A stretch of 64,000 bases of DNA from Arthrobacter sp. zg-Y769 (GTDB lineage: Bacteria > Actinomycetota > Actinomycetes > Actinomycetales > Micrococcaceae), in assembly GCF_020907405.1 (NCBI RefSeq), contig NZ_JAJJOE010000009.1, positions 1-64,000 on the forward strand. The letters are read 5' to 3'. Shown one piece after another: positions 18,082 through 26,331 of this stretch. Each line of letters opens with the position of its first letter. Within the stretch, counting starts at the first letter, position 1. The notes beneath the pieces are model-generated. The model was not told the origin of the DNA. It worked only from the letters and a program-made list of their open reading frames with translations, and ran no database searches. The translations under genes were made by a program, and so were the position numbers.

Positions 18082-18984
18082 TCAAGCCTCGACCTGCCCC
18101 TCCGCCGTCCGCGGCCTTTCGATCCTCAATGACACGCCCTCACTGGTGCGGCTACCGCCCAAAATGGCGCGGAGTTCGGAAATGGACTGACGTTCGAGCA
18201 GCGACGGGTTCTTTTCCAGCATCAGGGAAATGGTTTCTCCGAGATGCTGCGGCGTCAGACCTTTCATCGCGGCCTCCAGCCCGTGAGGAACGCCGTCGGC
18301 CTCGATTCTGGCGTCACGTAACGTTCTCATCTGCTGATCGCTGAACGCCCTAGCTACAAGGGCCGCGACGAATCGTTCCCGCGCCTCTGCACTACCCATC
18401 CGCGACCGGTAGTCTCTGAACGCGGTTTCCAGCTGAGTGGAAGAACCTGACTTCTTAGGTTCGTTCACGGGCACTGTTGCCCCAGAGATGACAGCCTCCT
18501 CGCCCTCCGGGGCGTCGCCTGATTTTGTCCGAGCTGACTTAACTGCTAAGAGTGCAGCACCGCTCTTCGACCGTATGCTGCGGATGGTGTTTTGGTTAGC
18601 CGACTTTACTGCCGACATCGCGGTGCCGCTGGCTGACTTCAGCGCCGGTAGAGCGGTGACACGCCACCAGCCCGCGACGTGGGGTGCCGCTTTAACAGCA
18701 AGCATGGCTGCGATCACTGCAAGGTTAATCAGTGCTTCGACAGTTTCATCGAGTTCCTCATCGGTTAATTCGTGACCCTTTGTCGGGCGCGAATCTGCCA
18801 TATAGATGTACTCGACGCTCGGCGACTGGGTTTCCTCGCCCTGTTGTTCGAAGAGCTCTGCATGCCCGACTAGATCGTTGGTTTCATCGTCAAACAGATG
18901 AGCGCGATACGCACCATCGGTATCCCTTGAAAATCCCAGATGCTGTCCATCTGGAATTTCGACATCGAATCTCTTCCTAGCCAT
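18082..18984 (-). CDS. Unknown protein with an 11-residue amphipathic repeat
   Basis: This 300-residue protein is of no family I recognise. Residues 1-70 look like a compact domain with many acidic and aromatic residues; 75-110 is helical and hydrophobic (INLAVIAAMLAVKAA). Residues 114-157 form four consecutive 11-residue units (starts at 114, 125, 136, 147) built on the pattern A-V/L-K-S-A. Residues 195-290 are a charged helical domain. ATG 18984 is preferred to a TTG four codons upstream because GAGG lies in front of it. Base composition is less GC-rich than its neighbours. It stands alone, convergent with the arc pseudogene. Confidence 0.7.
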   Translation of the reverse strand: MARKRFDVEIPDGQHLGFSRDTDGAYRAHLFDDETNDLVGHAELFEQQGEETQSPSVEYIYMADSRPTKGHELTDEELDETVEALINLAVIAAMLAVKAAPHVAGWWRVTALPALKSASGTAMSAVKSANQNTIRSIRSKSGAALLAVKSARTKSGDAPEGEEAVISGATVPVNEPKKSGSSTQLETAFRDYRSRMGSAEARERFVAALVARAFSDQQMRTLRDARIEADGVPHGLEAAMKGLTPQHLGETISLMLEKNPSLLERQSISELRAILGGSRTSEGVSLRIERPRTAEGQVEA

Positions 18985-19131
18985 TTGTCGCCTCAATCTA
19001 GTGGGTGAAAAACGTGTGCATCACGAAAGCGGATTCACAGCCTACAGCGCACATCAGATGCGGTCCGATATTCACCTATGCTGTGCCGTGCTCCGCAGCC
19101 GTACATCCCTCGTCCCCAGTAGAATCGACGG

Positions 19132-19743
19132 ATGCCCGAAACCCTGCAGCTCCCCGCACCACGCGCCGCCACCACCTCCACCCGCCTGGCGCGCATCGTC
19201 ACGGAAGCCTCCGCCCCGACGGTCCTCGTGGGAATCCTCCTGCTGCTGCAGCCCCTGCTCACCCCGGGCGTGACCTGGTTGCAGGGCATCGTGGCAGCGC
19301 TGTTCACAGTGGGGTTGCCCTTCGCCGGGATTCTATGGCTGAAGCGGCGCGGCAGGGTGACCGACCATCACGTGGGAGTGCGGACGCAACGGGCTCCGAT
19401 CCTGGCCGCGTCCGCGGTGTCGCTGGGCATCGGCGCGCTGCTCCTGGTCCTGATGGACGCCCCGGCCGCAATGTTCGGCGAAATCGGCGGCGTCTTCATC
19501 GGCATGATGCTGTGCCTGGCCGCGAACCTGGTGTGGAAGCTCTCGGTGCATTCCGCCGTCGCCGCCTACGTGGGTTTGGCCCTGCTGGCACCGATCCCGG
19601 CGGTGGGTGCGGCGCTTGCCCTGCTGCTGGCGTCAGCCACGGGCTGGTCGCGGGTGAAGCTCGGCGACCACACCCCCACGCAGGTCCTGGCCGGTCATGT
19701 GGCCGGATGCCTGACCTTTGCCGCCGCCATGCTGCTGCCGTGA
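19132..19743 (+). CDS. PAP2-like integral membrane protein (first of a pair)
   Basis: This 203-residue protein has about six membrane spans. Its last third has two short motifs recalling the PAP2 phosphatase core: KLSVHSA (Ser and His) and SRVKLGDHTPTQVLAG (Arg and His). PAP2 enzymes dephosphorylate lipid phosphates or pyrophosphates at the membrane. The first conserved PAP2 motif (KxxxxxxRP) is not evident, so activity is uncertain. The stop overlaps the GTG start of the next, related gene. The pair might act on undecaprenyl or another polyprenyl phosphate in envelope assembly, but that is inference. Confidence 0.65.
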   Translation: MPETLQLPAPRAATTSTRLARIVTEASAPTVLVGILLLLQPLLTPGVTWLQGIVAALFTVGLPFAGILWLKRRGRVTDHHVGVRTQRAPILAASAVSLGIGALLLVLMDAPAAMFGEIGGVFIGMMLCLAANLVWKLSVHSAVAAYVGLALLAPIPAVGAALALLLASATGWSRVKLGDHTPTQVLAGHVAGCLTFAAAMLLP

Positions 19744-20324
19744 AGACAACGGAACAGAGGCCCGGCACTCAGCTGTCACCGGCGGCTCGCTGGTTCTCCA
19801 GGATCCTGCCGCCGGTCCTGGTGCTGGCGGTCCTGGTGGTTGCCGCCGGGATCGAGGCAGGGCTGGGGCCGGTGGGCGTTCTCCTGCTCCTGGCCGGCGT
19901 CGTCGTTGTGCCCGGCGCCATTTACAAGGGCACCAAGGGGCTGTTCCGACGCCGCGGCATCCCGGACAGCCGGCGGGCCGCCCTGGTAGCCGCCCTGATG
20001 CTTGCCGGCGTCATCGTCTGCTTCCTCCTGCCCGTACCCTCACCGGTGCCGGCCACGGTGACCGCGCTTTTGTTCGGCAACGTGGGCCTCGTCTTCTTCC
20101 GGCGATGGCTCAACGTGTCGGCGCATGTGTCGGTGCTGACCTTCGGCGTGCTCTGGATCATCGCGACCTACGGGGCCAACTGGGCGTGGCTGCTGATCTT
20201 GTTGCCGTTGATGATTCTCAGCCGGGTGTCCCTCGGGGAACATACCCGGCGGGAGGCACTGTCCGGCGCCGCCCTGGGGCTGGCCACCTTCGCCTTTTTC
20301 CTCGCGGTTCGAACGTGGAGCTGA
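19740..20324 (+). CDS. PAP2-like integral membrane protein (second of a pair)
   Basis: This 194-residue membrane protein starts at a GTG that overlaps the preceding stop by four bases (GTGA), so translation is coupled. Near the C-terminus it repeats the layout of its neighbour: NVSAHVS followed by SRVSLGEHTRREALSG, the second and third PAP2-like elements. The two proteins are diverged paralogues of similar size and topology. A PAP2 first motif is not clear here either. Function is unknown; lipid phosphate phosphatase or a non-catalytic partner are both possible. Confidence 0.6.
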   Translation: MKTTEQRPGTQLSPAARWFSRILPPVLVLAVLVVAAGIEAGLGPVGVLLLLAGVVVVPGAIYKGTKGLFRRRGIPDSRRAALVAALMLAGVIVCFLLPVPSPVPATVTALLFGNVGLVFFRRWLNVSAHVSVLTFGVLWIIATYGANWAWLLILLPLMILSRVSLGEHTRREALSGAALGLATFAFFLAVRTWS

Positions 20325-20634
20325 CCCACCCCACCGCGTAATGCGCAGCCCTTCCGCAGGTATCCCGCACACCAACACCGGGCAGATGTGCGCCAAAGAC
20401 GAGCAGTTCTTACCTATACCCAAGCACCGGGATCGGCCATAAATTTACGGCGGTGCTCACCGCAGAGCTGACGGTGAAGCACCCTTCCTCTTTGGGCGGG
20501 CCATCGGCAGGCACGCGTAGCGGGCACCCGGCGACAGGCACGGTTTCGGCCGTGCAGCGCTGGAACACCCGTCCTGCACCACCAAAGCGACACCCGCCGC
20601 CGGCATCCGCCGCGCGGCCGGGCCAGGGGAACCC
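20325..20634. other. Intergenic region before the Pel-like locus
   Basis: This stretch is about 310 bases without a credible gene. It should contain the promoter for the polysaccharide genes. I looked for cyclic-dinucleotide riboswitch consensus elements, since Pel systems often respond to c-di-GMP, and could not identify any. Confidence 0.4.
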
Positions 20635-22134
20635 ATGCCATCTCTTCAGTCTCTGCTCCACGATTCCTTTCTTCGACGCCGCACGCTGGTGATCATCGCC
20701 GCGCTCGTCCTGACGGCGCTCGTGCCGATAGCCGACAGCGTCTTTCCTGCCGGCTGGTCCTACACCTTGCTTGCCTCCGGCGCGCTGCTGCTGATGGTCG
20801 CCCTGCTGATGCTGGCCCGTCCCCGGACGGCAGGCCCCGGCGAACGGGTCAGCCCCGGCGAAGGCGTCAGGACCACCGGCGAACGGGTCAAGGCCGACGG
20901 CGCCGCACGGCCCGGTGCCGGGCTGCTGCTGTACCTCTCACCCGTCATTCTCCTGAACCTTGTCTACCCGCTGGTCAGCCCGGAGATGGCAGCCGTCACC
21001 GTAGGCGGCGTGCAGCTCACCCTGGTGGTGCTCGCCTCGTCCATCACCGTGCCGTGGCTGGCGCAGGCCGCGTGCCTGCCCGTTTACCGGGCGATCGGCG
21101 ACCTGATGGCCGCCCGCGACATGGCCGCAATCACCCGACGGTTCTGCGCCACCTGGCCCGCAATGTTCCTTGGCGCCCTGCCGCTGGTGATCGTCTTCGT
21201 GGTTCCGCTCTGGCTCGCCACCGGCTGGTCCCTGACGGCGCTGGCAACCTACGCGGCCCTGTGTGCGCTGCACCTGGTCTTCGTCCAGTCCCTGGTCCTC
21301 GCCAACGTCGGGGACCGCCGCGGCCTCTGGGCGATCGCCTGGGTGGCCTACGCCGTCGCGCTCTTCGCCGTCCCCACCGCCTGGTGGCTCCCGCCGCTGC
21401 TCGGCGCCCTGACACAGATCATCGCGATGGGACGCGGACTGCGCTCCGTCGGCCTGGTGCAGCGGCCCGCTGCCCGGGACTTCTCCACCGACCTGGTCCG
21501 CGGCCTGCTGCTCGGTGCCGTGCTCTGGGCCGACAAGTTCGTGCTCTTCCTGGTCACCGACGGGAATTTCCAGGTGGTGGTGGTGTTCCTGGCGATGCTG
21601 CCCTCCGTCATTGCCTACAACTACTACTTCGTGAACCTCGCCCCGCGGGTGGACCTGGCCGTCACCAACCTCCACCGTGCCATCGCCGAGGAACCCCTCA
21701 CGGTCCTCGCCAAGCGGTCAAGGCGGCTGAGCGTGACGGTGGACCGCGCCATCCTCACCACCGGTGCCGTGGGCATGGTCCTGACGCTCGTCATCGCGCT
21801 GCTCTTCGAGGGCCTCCAGCCGGTGAGCGTCCTCCTGGCCGTCGCCGTCGGCGTCGCGTCCTGGGCCTTTATGATCCTCACCCTGCTCAGCTACGAACTG
21901 GATTACATCGGCGAGAAGGTGCTGCCGCAGGTGCTGGGCGGCATCCACCTCACCCTCTGCATCGGGGCGTTCCTGCTGGTCGGCTCCACGCAGACCATCG
22001 CCGGCGCCGCCCTGATTTACGGCTCCCTGGTGGCGGCGGACCTGCTGCTGGTCGGCGTCGCCTGGACGCTGTACAAGCGCCACTGGACCCAGCCCGAATA
22101 CACGCTGTTCTGGCGCCACGCCACCTCCTGGTAA
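20635..22134 (+). CDS. PelG-like polysaccharide transporter, inner-membrane protein
   Basis: This 499-residue protein has about 12 hydrophobic segments and resembles PelG, the MOP-superfamily membrane component of the Pel exopolysaccharide machinery. The signature stretches are around PVILLNLVYPLVSPE, LWADKFVLF and SYELDYIGEK. A hydrophilic insert at residues about 62-100, with a repeated GER(V) motif, separates the second span from the rest. ATG 20635 follows AGGGGAA. It is followed 69 bases later by a PelF-like glycosyltransferase, the usual partner. The last codons and the stop are duplicated as a 17-bp tandem repeat. Confidence 0.8.
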   Translation: MPSLQSLLHDSFLRRRTLVIIAALVLTALVPIADSVFPAGWSYTLLASGALLLMVALLMLARPRTAGPGERVSPGEGVRTTGERVKADGAARPGAGLLLYLSPVILLNLVYPLVSPEMAAVTVGGVQLTLVVLASSITVPWLAQAACLPVYRAIGDLMAARDMAAITRRFCATWPAMFLGALPLVIVFVVPLWLATGWSLTALATYAALCALHLVFVQSLVLANVGDRRGLWAIAWVAYAVALFAVPTAWWLPPLLGALTQIIAMGRGLRSVGLVQRPAARDFSTDLVRGLLLGAVLWADKFVLFLVTDGNFQVVVVFLAMLPSVIAYNYYFVNLAPRVDLAVTNLHRAIAEEPLTVLAKRSRRLSVTVDRAILTTGAVGMVLTLVIALLFEGLQPVSVLLAVAVGVASWAFMILTLLSYELDYIGEKVLPQVLGGIHLTLCIGAFLLVGSTQTIAGAALIYGSLVAADLLLVGVAWTLYKRHWTQPEYTLFWRHATSW

Positions 22135-22154
22135 CCGCCACCTCCTGGTAACCG
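22121..22154 (+). repeat. 17-bp tandem duplication spanning the stop of the PelG-like gene
   Basis: The unit CCACCTCCTGGTAACCG occurs twice without a gap (22121-22137 and 22138-22154). The first unit contains the natural stop codon TAA at 22132-22134, so the duplication does not change the protein. Confidence 0.95.
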
Positions 22155-22203
22155 GCACCCCCCGAAGAACACCACCCCGCCCAGTCTCGCAAAGGAAACT
22201 TCC

Positions 22204-23901
22204 ATGTACATGATCAAGACCCCGAAGGCCCGCCGGGCAGCGCTGAGCCAGTTCCCCGCCGTCGTGCTTCCCGCCCAGGAGGCGGCGCAGGGCCGGTACG
22301 ACGACGTCGACGTGGCGATCGTGATGGAGTCCACCTACCCGTACCTCAAGGGCGGCGTCTCTGCAGTCGTCCACGACATCGTCACGCACAACCAGGACCT
22401 GACCTACGGGATCATCCACATCGCCTGGGACTCCGATGCTCCGCAGGAAGACCTGTACGACGTGCCGGAGAACGTCCTGTGGGTGCGGCCGGTCTACCTG
22501 AGCATGCAGGAACACCGGCACGACTTCATGGCGGTGTCCTCGAAGGACCTGGGCATGACCCCGGTCCAGCGCCGGGCGCTGGCCCACCGGGTGTTCGACG
22601 CGCTGTATGCCCTGTCCGAGCGCCGCGAGGTGGAACCACTCTGGGAACTCATCGACGAGGGCTTCAACGAGCGCACCCGCACCTACCCGCTGTGGGCGCT
22701 GCTGGGCACCCGTGAATTCATGGAGGTGCTCTCGGAGCGGATGCCCCAGCTGGGCATGTCGCTGGCGGACTCGTTCTGGACGCTGCGCAACTTCCTCTCC
22801 CTGGCCTACGCCCTCCTCAGCGAGACCATGCCCCGGGCCCGCGTCTACCACGCACACACCACGGGCTACGCTTCCCTGCTGGGTGCCGCGGCCGCCCGCG
22901 ACCACAACACGTCCTTCCTGCTCACCGAGCACAACCTGTACGTCCGCGACACCGTGAACACGCTGCTGGACCGCAACATGGCGCTGTCCATCACCTCCGA
23001 GGACTACCGCACCTTCGACGTCACGCCCGAACACCGCGCGTGGATGGCCTGGTGGATCGAAATGGGCCACTTCTGCTATCCGAGCGCCGCACTGATCACC
23101 TACCTGTACCCGACGGCGATCACCGAGGCGGCGCGGCTGGGCACCGACATCGACAAGGCCGTGGTGGTGCCCAACGCCATGGTGATCGAGGAGTTCGACG
23201 AGAAGTACCGGGCACGGCTCGCCGCCCGCGAACACCTGGTGCAGCAGGGCAGCGACCACACCTGGAACCTCGTGTACATCGCCCGGATCGTACCGATCAA
23301 GGGGCTGCTGGACCTGCTCTCCAGCCTGGACCTGCTGCGCCGGCACGGCTTCCCGCACCTGCACCTGGACGTCCTCGGCCCCACCGAGCACGTCCCCGAG
23401 TACTACGAGGCGTGCCTGGCAAAGATCGAGAGCCTGGGACTGCAGGACCACGTCACCATCCGCGGCACGGTCAATGTCCGGGACATGCTCGACCAGTTCG
23501 ACCTCCTCGTCCTGCCCAGCTACAACGAGGGCCAGCCCATCGTGGTCCTCGAAGCCATGGCCGCGGGCATCCCCACGGTCGGCAGCGACGTCGGCGGCAT
23601 GCGGCAGCTCGTGAAGGACGGCCTGGCGACGGTGGACGGCCGCACCATCGGCCCCTGCGGCGAGCTCGTCGTCGCCGGTGACGTGGAGCAGATGGCGGAC
23701 AGCATCCGCGCCGTCATCGGGGACATGGACCTCTACGCCGAGTACGCCGACAACGCCCGGACACGCGTGCAGGAGTTCTTCCAGATGCACGAAATCATGT
23801 CCTCCTACAACGAGATCTACCGGACCGTCGGCGACATCACCGACATGCACAACCTCGCCACCACGGAACTGGATCACCTTGCCCCCGTGGAGGCCAAATG
23901 A
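22204..23901 (+). CDS. PelF-like glycosyltransferase (GT4)
   Basis: This 565-residue protein begins with the PelF-type domain (VMESTYPYLKGGVS near residue 41). It ends with a GT-B C-terminal lobe carrying the nucleotide-sugar-binding pattern NEGQPIVVLEAMAAG (about 440-455), with the E-x7-E arrangement of GT4 retaining enzymes. PelF is the cytoplasmic transferase that polymerises the Pel exopolysaccharide from UDP-sugars. ATG 22204 is preceded by AAAGGAAA. The stop overlaps the start of the next gene by four bases (ATGA), so the two are coupled. PelF with PelG but without PelD, PelE or PelA nearby is a reduced set. Confidence 0.87.
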   Translation: MYMIKTPKARRAALSQFPAVVLPAQEAAQGRYDDVDVAIVMESTYPYLKGGVSAVVHDIVTHNQDLTYGIIHIAWDSDAPQEDLYDVPENVLWVRPVYLSMQEHRHDFMAVSSKDLGMTPVQRRALAHRVFDALYALSERREVEPLWELIDEGFNERTRTYPLWALLGTREFMEVLSERMPQLGMSLADSFWTLRNFLSLAYALLSETMPRARVYHAHTTGYASLLGAAAARDHNTSFLLTEHNLYVRDTVNTLLDRNMALSITSEDYRTFDVTPEHRAWMAWWIEMGHFCYPSAALITYLYPTAITEAARLGTDIDKAVVVPNAMVIEEFDEKYRARLAAREHLVQQGSDHTWNLVYIARIVPIKGLLDLLSSLDLLRRHGFPHLHLDVLGPTEHVPEYYEACLAKIESLGLQDHVTIRGTVNVRDMLDQFDLLVLPSYNEGQPIVVLEAMAAGIPTVGSDVGGMRQLVKDGLATVDGRTIGPCGELVVAGDVEQMADSIRAVIGDMDLYAEYADNARTRVQEFFQMHEIMSSYNEIYRTVGDITDMHNLATTELDHLAPVEAK

Positions 23902-25007
23902 CCGGTGTGGGTGCCTGGATCCGCTACGGCGGTCCGCTGCTTCCGGGGCAGCTCGCCTTCGCGGCCGAACACTACCGCGCCGCCATCCTGCAGCCGTGGG
24001 AGACGGCGGCGGCTGAGGAGCTCAAGCGGCTGCGGCCGGACATGACCGTGCTTTGCTACAAATGCCTGTCCTCCACGCGCAGCTACGAACCCGGTCCCGT
24101 CTACACGTCCGGCGTCTCGTTTGCGGAGGCGGAGGCGGAGGCGGAGTCTGGGTCCGGGCTCGGGGGAGCGGCCGACGGCGGCTGGTTCGCCACGCGCCTC
24201 GACGGCACCCGCATCGAGTGGGAACAGTATCCGGGGCACTGGCAGATGCGGGTGTGGGATCCGGCCTACCAGCGCCGCTGGGTGGACAACGTCGTCGACG
24301 AGCTGCGGGATTCGCCCTTCGACGGCGTGATGGCGGACAACGATGTCTTCGAGGACTATTACGGGCTGCGGCTGCCCGTTTCCGGGGCAGCGGACATGGC
24401 AGCGGTCCGCGCCGCGCTGGGCGACCTTGTGAACGCTGCCGGAACCGCGCTCAACGGCGCGGGGAAAATCCTCGTGCCGAACATCGCCGAATCGCGCCGC
24501 GAACCGGGCCGCTGGCAGGCCCATGCGGCTTACGGGGGAGGGTTCGAGGAAGTCTGGCTCGGCTACGGCCCGCAGCACCTGTTCGACCCCGTCACCGCGG
24601 AGGCGCAGCTGTCCCAGGCTTCCGGACCCGGGCTGTCCATCCTCCGGGTGCCGACCGACGGCGACGACGGGCATCCCAACTTCACGTACGGACTGTCCGC
24701 GTTCTGGATTTTCGGGGAAGGGCGCGGAGCCTTCTCCGCCACGGCCCACGACGACTACAGCCGCACCCAGTACGCGCCCGAACTGGACTGGCAGCTGGGC
24801 AGCCCGCGGACCGCGCCCAAGGGCAGGAACCACGCCTGGTGGCGGGAGTTCGACGGCGGATTCGCGGCCGTGAACTTCAACCGGGACGGCCGGCGGCGCC
24901 GCAAGGTAAGGGTTCCCGCCGGGCTGGTCGACGCCGGCGGCCGGCCCGCGCCGTCGTCCGTGGTGCTGCCGCCGCAGCGGGGAGTGCTGTACCGCCGTCC
25001 GGCCTGA
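23898..25007 (+). CDS. Putative glycosidase of the GHL15-like type
   Basis: This 369-residue protein resembles the hypothetical glycosyl-hydrolase-like family 15: an N-terminal half reading as a TIM barrel, with a WDPAYQRRWVDNVVDE stretch near residue 120, then FDGVMADND with acidic residues that could be catalytic. No signal peptide is visible, so the protein looks cytoplasmic or exported by other means. Translation is coupled to PelF by the ATGA overlap, which suggests a role in trimming or degrading the polymer. Residues 76-83 are an Ala-Glu run encoded by four GCGGAG hexamers, a potentially slippery tract. It is the last gene of the locus. Confidence 0.7.
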   Translation: MTGVGAWIRYGGPLLPGQLAFAAEHYRAAILQPWETAAAEELKRLRPDMTVLCYKCLSSTRSYEPGPVYTSGVSFAEAEAEAESGSGLGGAADGGWFATRLDGTRIEWEQYPGHWQMRVWDPAYQRRWVDNVVDELRDSPFDGVMADNDVFEDYYGLRLPVSGAADMAAVRAALGDLVNAAGTALNGAGKILVPNIAESRREPGRWQAHAAYGGGFEEVWLGYGPQHLFDPVTAEAQLSQASGPGLSILRVPTDGDDGHPNFTYGLSAFWIFGEGRGAFSATAHDDYSRTQYAPELDWQLGSPRTAPKGRNHAWWREFDGGFAAVNFNRDGRRRRKVRVPAGLVDAGGRPAPSSVVLPPQRGVLYRRPA

Positions 25008-25027
25008 CTGCGGTGTTCGTGCGGCGG

Positions 25028-26305
25028 TTAGGACGCTGGATCGGCCACGGACGCGCTCGCAGGCTGCGTCCGGTGCGCGTCCCGGTGCCCTGCACCGCGC
25101 ACGACGCCGAGCCCGCTGAGTCCGCACGCCGCCGCGGCAACGGCAAACGCCAGTCCGAAGCCGGATGCTTCGATGAGGGCTCCGGTCAGGGCTGCTCCGG
25201 CGGCCTGCCCGAGGATGAGGCTGATGAACAGGGCCGAGGTGCCGGCGGCGCTGCTGCTCGCCGTGGCGGTGGCCCAGATGATGAGGACCGACGTCGCGGC
25301 GGTGTAGGCGAGCCCGAAGACTGCGGCGGTGGCAAAGGAGATCCCGACACTCTCCGGTGCGAAGGCCATGATGCCGGTGGCCGCCGCGGTGGCCAGCACC
25401 GTGACCGGCCAGGTGAGCCGGATCGGATGCCGGGCCAGCCACGGCGCGGTCAGCACCGCGGCCGCGCCGCCGATGCCCAGGGCAATCCACGCGCCGGCGG
25501 AGAGGGTTACGGGCATGCCGCCCTGCTCCTCAAGCAGGGTGCGGCCGTACACCCAGACCGCGGCGCAGCCGATGCCGTAGAGGAACGCGGCAGCAATCGG
25601 CCAGCGCAGGGCGGCCAGACCCAGGCCCAGGCCCCGGGGCTGGCTTGCGCCGCGCTGCCGGGCGGCGTCGTCGTCGTTCCCCCGAGAGCCGTCGTCGTTC
25701 CCGTCGTCGCCTGCCGCGCTGCCCCCGCGGCGCCGCGACACGTCCGCCCGCAGCACCCCGACCATGCCCGCCACCGCGATCACCGCAATCAGCACCCACG
25801 CCAGCCGCCACGAGGACCCGAGGATCAGCGCAAGCAGCCCGGCCGCAACCACGCCGAACCCGGTGCCCGAGTTCACCACCGACTGCCGCTTCGCCTGCCG
25901 GATCGGCTTCGTGTTGCGCTGCACCAGTTCCACCAGGGCGGGGGAGGCGAAGCCCGCGCCCATTCCGGCCAGCAGCACGGCCGCGGCGAAGAACCCCGTC
26001 GACGGCGAGGCGGCGATCCCCGCGGAGCCCAGTGCCGCCGTCGAGCCGGCCAGAATCGTCATCAGCCGCGGATGCCGCGGCGCATAAACGAATCCCAGCC
26101 CGGCCGAGACGCAGTAGATCACCGAGGCGCCGGACGAGAGCAGCCCGCCGACGGCCGGAGTCAGCTCAAAGGAGGCGGAGAAGGCCGGGAGGAACAGGCC
26201 GTAGCCCAGCCGCGCCAGCCCGTAAGTCGCGGCGATGAGGGTCACCGCGGCGACCGCGAAGAGCGGGCCGGCGGTCGGAACGGAAGGCTGTAACGGTCGT
26301 TTCAT
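25028..26305 (-). CDS. MFS transporter
   Basis: This 425-residue protein has about 12 membrane spans and a hydrophilic central loop (about residues 195-230) rich in Asp, Gly and Arg. The N-terminal half contains ATYGLARLGYGLF, similar to YbfB/AraJ-type major facilitator proteins. The substrate is unknown; a drug or metabolite exporter is likely given the divergent TetR gene. ATG 26305 is chosen because translation from upstream would run through the shared operator. The start codon itself lies within a 29-bp dyad, so repressor binding would block expression directly. Confidence 0.85.
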   Translation of the reverse strand: MKRPLQPSVPTAGPLFAVAAVTLIAATYGLARLGYGLFLPAFSASFELTPAVGGLLSSGASVIYCVSAGLGFVYAPRHPRLMTILAGSTAALGSAGIAASPSTGFFAAAVLLAGMGAGFASPALVELVQRNTKPIRQAKRQSVVNSGTGFGVVAAGLLALILGSSWRLAWVLIAVIAVAGMVGVLRADVSRRRGGSAAGDDGNDDGSRGNDDDAARQRGASQPRGLGLGLAALRWPIAAAFLYGIGCAAVWVYGRTLLEEQGGMPVTLSAGAWIALGIGGAAAVLTAPWLARHPIRLTWPVTVLATAAATGIMAFAPESVGISFATAAVFGLAYTAATSVLIIWATATASSSAAGTSALFISLILGQAAGAALTGALIEASGFGLAFAVAAAACGLSGLGVVRGAGHRDAHRTQPASASVADPAS

Positions 26306-26319
26306 TGAAACGTACGTTA
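26291..26319. promoter_or_regulatory. Candidate TetR operator between the MFS and TetR genes
   Basis: An imperfect dyad of 29 bases with half-sites of the form TAACG-N2-CGTTTCA, centred at 26305. The core TTTCA-T-TGAAA is perfect. It covers the MFS start codon and lies 13 bases upstream of the TetR start. This is the usual place for an autoregulatory TetR site. Confidence 0.7.
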
Positions 26320-26331
26320 TATGCTGTGCAG

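Noticed and set aside
20325-20634. Riboswitch for c-di-GMP or c-di-AMP before the Pel-like genes
   Set aside because: No conserved core elements could be found by eye.
21718-26293. Several long frames on both strands across the Pel-like locus and MFS gene (for example 21718-23877 minus, 23874-25490 minus, 24053-26293 plus)
   Set aside because: They overlap genes with clear family motifs and are rich in Gly, Arg, Pro and His, as shadow frames in high-GC DNA are.
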